NCBI GenBank assembly: GCA_910580015.1
Contig: CAJTVT010000041.1
Coordinates: forward strand, 1 to 25,918
Length of the DNA stretch: 25,918 bases
Origin: an uncultured Lachnospiraceae bacterium
Lineage (GTDB): Bacteria > Bacillota > Clostridia > Lachnospirales > Lachnospiraceae
Reading direction: 5' to 3'
Part shown: piece after piece, positions 24,904-25,918 of the stretch
Position numbering within the stretch: the stretch's first letter is position 1
Layout of the letters: each line of letters starts with the position of its first letter
The notes under the pieces: model-generated
Told to the model about the DNA's origin: nothing
The model's database searches: none
The model's input: only the letters and a program-made list of their open reading frames with translations
Translations under genes and position numbers: made by a program

Positions 24904-24931
24904 AAAATAGAGCGGAAAACCGCTCTATTTT
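24904..24931. terminator. rpsO-pnp intergenic terminator
   Basis: A perfect 12-bp stem (AAAATAGAGCGG) with a 4-nt loop begins 15 bp after the rpsO stop codon. On the minus strand it ends in TTTTCTTAATT, and on the plus strand in a T-run, so it could act both ways. By analogy with E. coli, it probably attenuates read-through from rpsO into pnp rather than blocking it. Confidence 0.85.
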
Positions 24932-24945
24932 TTGCATATTGAACA

Positions 24946-25212
24946 TTATTTTCTGAGCCCTAAACGTTCAATTAATGTACGATATCTCTCAATATCCACC
25001 TTCTTTAAATAAGCCAGAAGACCACGTCTCTGACCTACCATTTTCAAAAGCCCGCGTCTGGAATGATGATCCTTGGGGTTCTCTTTTAAATGATCTGTTA
25101 ATTCCTGAATTCTTGCTGTCAGCACTGCAATCTGAACTTCCGGTGAACCTGTGTCTCCTGGTGTTCTTGCGTACTCTGCGATAATTGCCTGTTTCTTTTC
25201 CTTTGCTATCAT
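24946..25212 (-). CDS. rpsO: 30S ribosomal protein S15
   Basis: This 88-aa protein binds 16S rRNA in the central domain of the 30S subunit and helps form a bridge to the 50S subunit. It shows the S15 hallmarks: an N-terminal helix ending GDTGSPEVQ, the HHSRRGLL segment, and the C-terminal RYRTLIERLGLRK. The length is typical of the family. The ATG at 25212 follows AAGGAGG with 9 nt spacing. A strong promoter and a structured leader lie upstream, and a terminator separates the gene from pnp downstream. S15 often represses its own translation by binding its leader. Confidence 0.98.
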   Translation of the reverse strand: MIAKEKKQAIIAEYARTPGDTGSPEVQIAVLTARIQELTDHLKENPKDHHSRRGLLKMVGQRRGLLAYLKKVDIERYRTLIERLGLRK

Positions 25213-25326
25213 AATTGATAACCTCCTTAAGATAATAGTATCGCCCTTCTGCCTTTTCTTATTCGAAAAAACGCTGAGATATTAAGTAATGGTCGGAGTA
25301 TCCGGTTACTGAATATGGGCTGTCTC

Positions 25327-25369
25327 ATGCTACCTGGTAGGTATCTGAAAGACACTCACCAGGTAGCAT
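25327..25369 (-). promoter_or_regulatory. rpsO: Stem-loop at the 5' end of the rpsO transcript
   Basis: Perfect 12-bp arms (ATGCTACCTGGT/ACCAGGTAGCAT) flank a 19-nt loop. The upstream arm overlaps the last two bases of the -10 box, and the predicted start site near 25361 falls within it, so the transcript would begin with a shortened stem. It may be the S15 autoregulatory leader or a 5' stabiliser; this is not proven. Confidence 0.55.
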
Positions 25370-25396
25370 TATATCATATGGGGTTGCGGTTGTAAA
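25368..25396 (-). promoter_or_regulatory. Promoter of rpsO (-pnp)
   Basis: On the minus strand TTTACA (25391-25396) and a perfect TATAAT (25368-25373) are exactly 17 bp apart. This is a near-consensus housekeeping promoter with a predicted start near 25361, about 150 nt upstream of the rpsO start codon. Confidence 0.85.
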
Positions 25397-25405
25397 GGAA
25401 TATAT

Positions 25406-25435
25406 ATCCTGTTAAAAAATATCCTGTTAAAAAAT
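25406..25435. repeat. Two tandem 15-bp copies downstream of the LRR gene
   Basis: The 15-bp unit ATCCTGTTAAAAAAT occurs twice without a gap, and the bases that follow resemble a third, degenerate copy. On the minus strand each unit supplies a six-T run, so the duplication multiplies U-tracts after the LRR gene's terminator stem. Confidence 0.7.
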
Positions 25436-25451
25436 ATTCTGTCAGAATATT
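25429..25451 (-). terminator. Terminator of the LRR protein gene
   Basis: Nine-base arms AATATTCTG/CAGAATATT around a single base are followed on the minus strand by a T-run, about 30 bp past the LRR stop codon. The stem is A/T-rich and therefore weak; the following repeated T-runs may help. Confidence 0.6.
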
Positions 25452-25482
25452 CCAAACATAATTGGTATGCCTTTTGCAATGG

Positions 25483-25918
25483 CTATTTTTTTATTTTTGC
25501 TTTAGAACCAACGCCTTTTGATCTTAACAATTTTTTATATACGTTTAATTTTTCCTTTGGCACATTTATGTTAGCTTTTGCATAAATTCCTCGGAATGCA
25601 TTGGTACCTACATTTTTACTTGTCAGTTTCTTACTTTTAATTGTAATTTTTTTTAACTTCTCACATTTATAAAACGCTCTATCTCCAATAACATTAACAT
25701 TTTTGCCAATTGTAACAGATTTTAATTTTTTACAATCGCTAAATGCTCGTATGCCTATCTTTGATACTTTGGATGGTATTTTAATTTCTGCCAGATCAGC
25801 ACATTTATAAAATGCCTTTTGTCCGATATTATTTATATTTTTTCCAAAAGTTATGGTTTTCAATTTTGTAAATCCGCTAAATGCACTATTTCCAATAGCT
25901 GTTATTTTAAACAATTTT
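25483..25918 (-). CDS. BspA-like leucine-rich-repeat protein, C-terminal part (partial)
   Basis: The visible 145 codons carry LRR_5/BspA-type repeats of about 23 residues, with the recurring pattern I..AF..C..L..I.I...V..IG (for example IGQKAFYKCADLAEI, IGIRAFSDCKKLKSV and IGDRAFYKCEKLKKI). A Lys-rich end, VYKKLLRSKGVGSKAKIKK, closes the protein. Such proteins are usually surface-exposed and bind host or matrix components. The apparent start at 25914 is a TTG (Leu) codon inside a repeat and the frame runs on through the window edge, so the gene begins outside. The sequence is much richer in A/T and Lys than the housekeeping genes beside it. Confidence 0.9.
   Translation of the reverse strand, partial: KLFKITAIGNSAFSGFTKLKTITFGKNINNIGQKAFYKCADLAEIKIPSKVSKIGIRAFSDCKKLKSVTIGKNVNVIGDRAFYKCEKLKKITIKSKKLTSKNVGTNAFRGIYAKANINVPKEKLNVYKKLLRSKGVGSKAKIKK

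Noticed and set aside
1..25918. CRISPR arrays, tRNA/rRNA genes and insertion sequences
   Set aside because: No regularly spaced repeats, tRNA-like cloverleaf, rRNA sequence, transposase or terminal inverted repeats were noticed on reading both strands; a tRNAscan or IS search was not possible.

Overview
The window looks like chromosomal DNA of a gut-type Clostridia, most likely a Lachnospiraceae member. The reasons are PNPase and S15 sequences of that style, moderately low GC, strong AGGAGG-type ribosome binding sites, and a BspA-like leucine-rich-repeat protein at the right edge. This assignment is inferred from sequence style; no search was run. Every confident gene lies on the minus strand, so transcription runs from right to left.

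Right end (about 22.5-25.9 kb) is housekeeping DNA. A partial BspA-type LRR protein ends at a U-rich terminator. A textbook promoter with a 5' stem-loop leader follows, then rpsO (S15), a strong rpsO-pnp intergenic terminator, a possible 20-codon leader ORF with a hairpin, pnp (PNPase) and the pnp terminator. A 361-bp gap then carries a plausible extended -10 promoter.

Middle (2.65-22.28 kb) is the unusual part. It is a tightly packed, translationally coupled cluster of six large genes, nearly 20 kb in total. In transcription order they are: a 502-aa protein with a C-terminal Hint (hedgehog/intein) domain; two related 694- and 720-aa proteins with Ig/FN3-like beta repeats and a shared C-terminal module; a 1004-aa beta-rich protein; a 679-aa stand-alone ComEC-type metallo-beta-lactamase-fold protein; and a 2945-aa giant with diverged beta repeats and LysM-like modules. 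None has a visible signal peptide or membrane segment. I recognise the Hint, MBL and LysM-like modules but not the system as a whole. It is the best candidate here for an undescribed multi-protein system.

Left end (0.1-2.6 kb) has a cytoplasmic-looking subtilisin (S8) with an intact catalytic triad and no propeptide, 57 bp after the giant gene, and then a cardiolipin synthase (cls). The S8 protease could process a cluster product; cls is probably an independent housekeeping gene that shares the transcript. A long inverted repeat lies downstream of cls.

How the cluster works is unknown. The gene order, overlaps and shared domains suggest its products form one assembly in which Hint or subtilisin cleavage may act on a partner, but this is inference.
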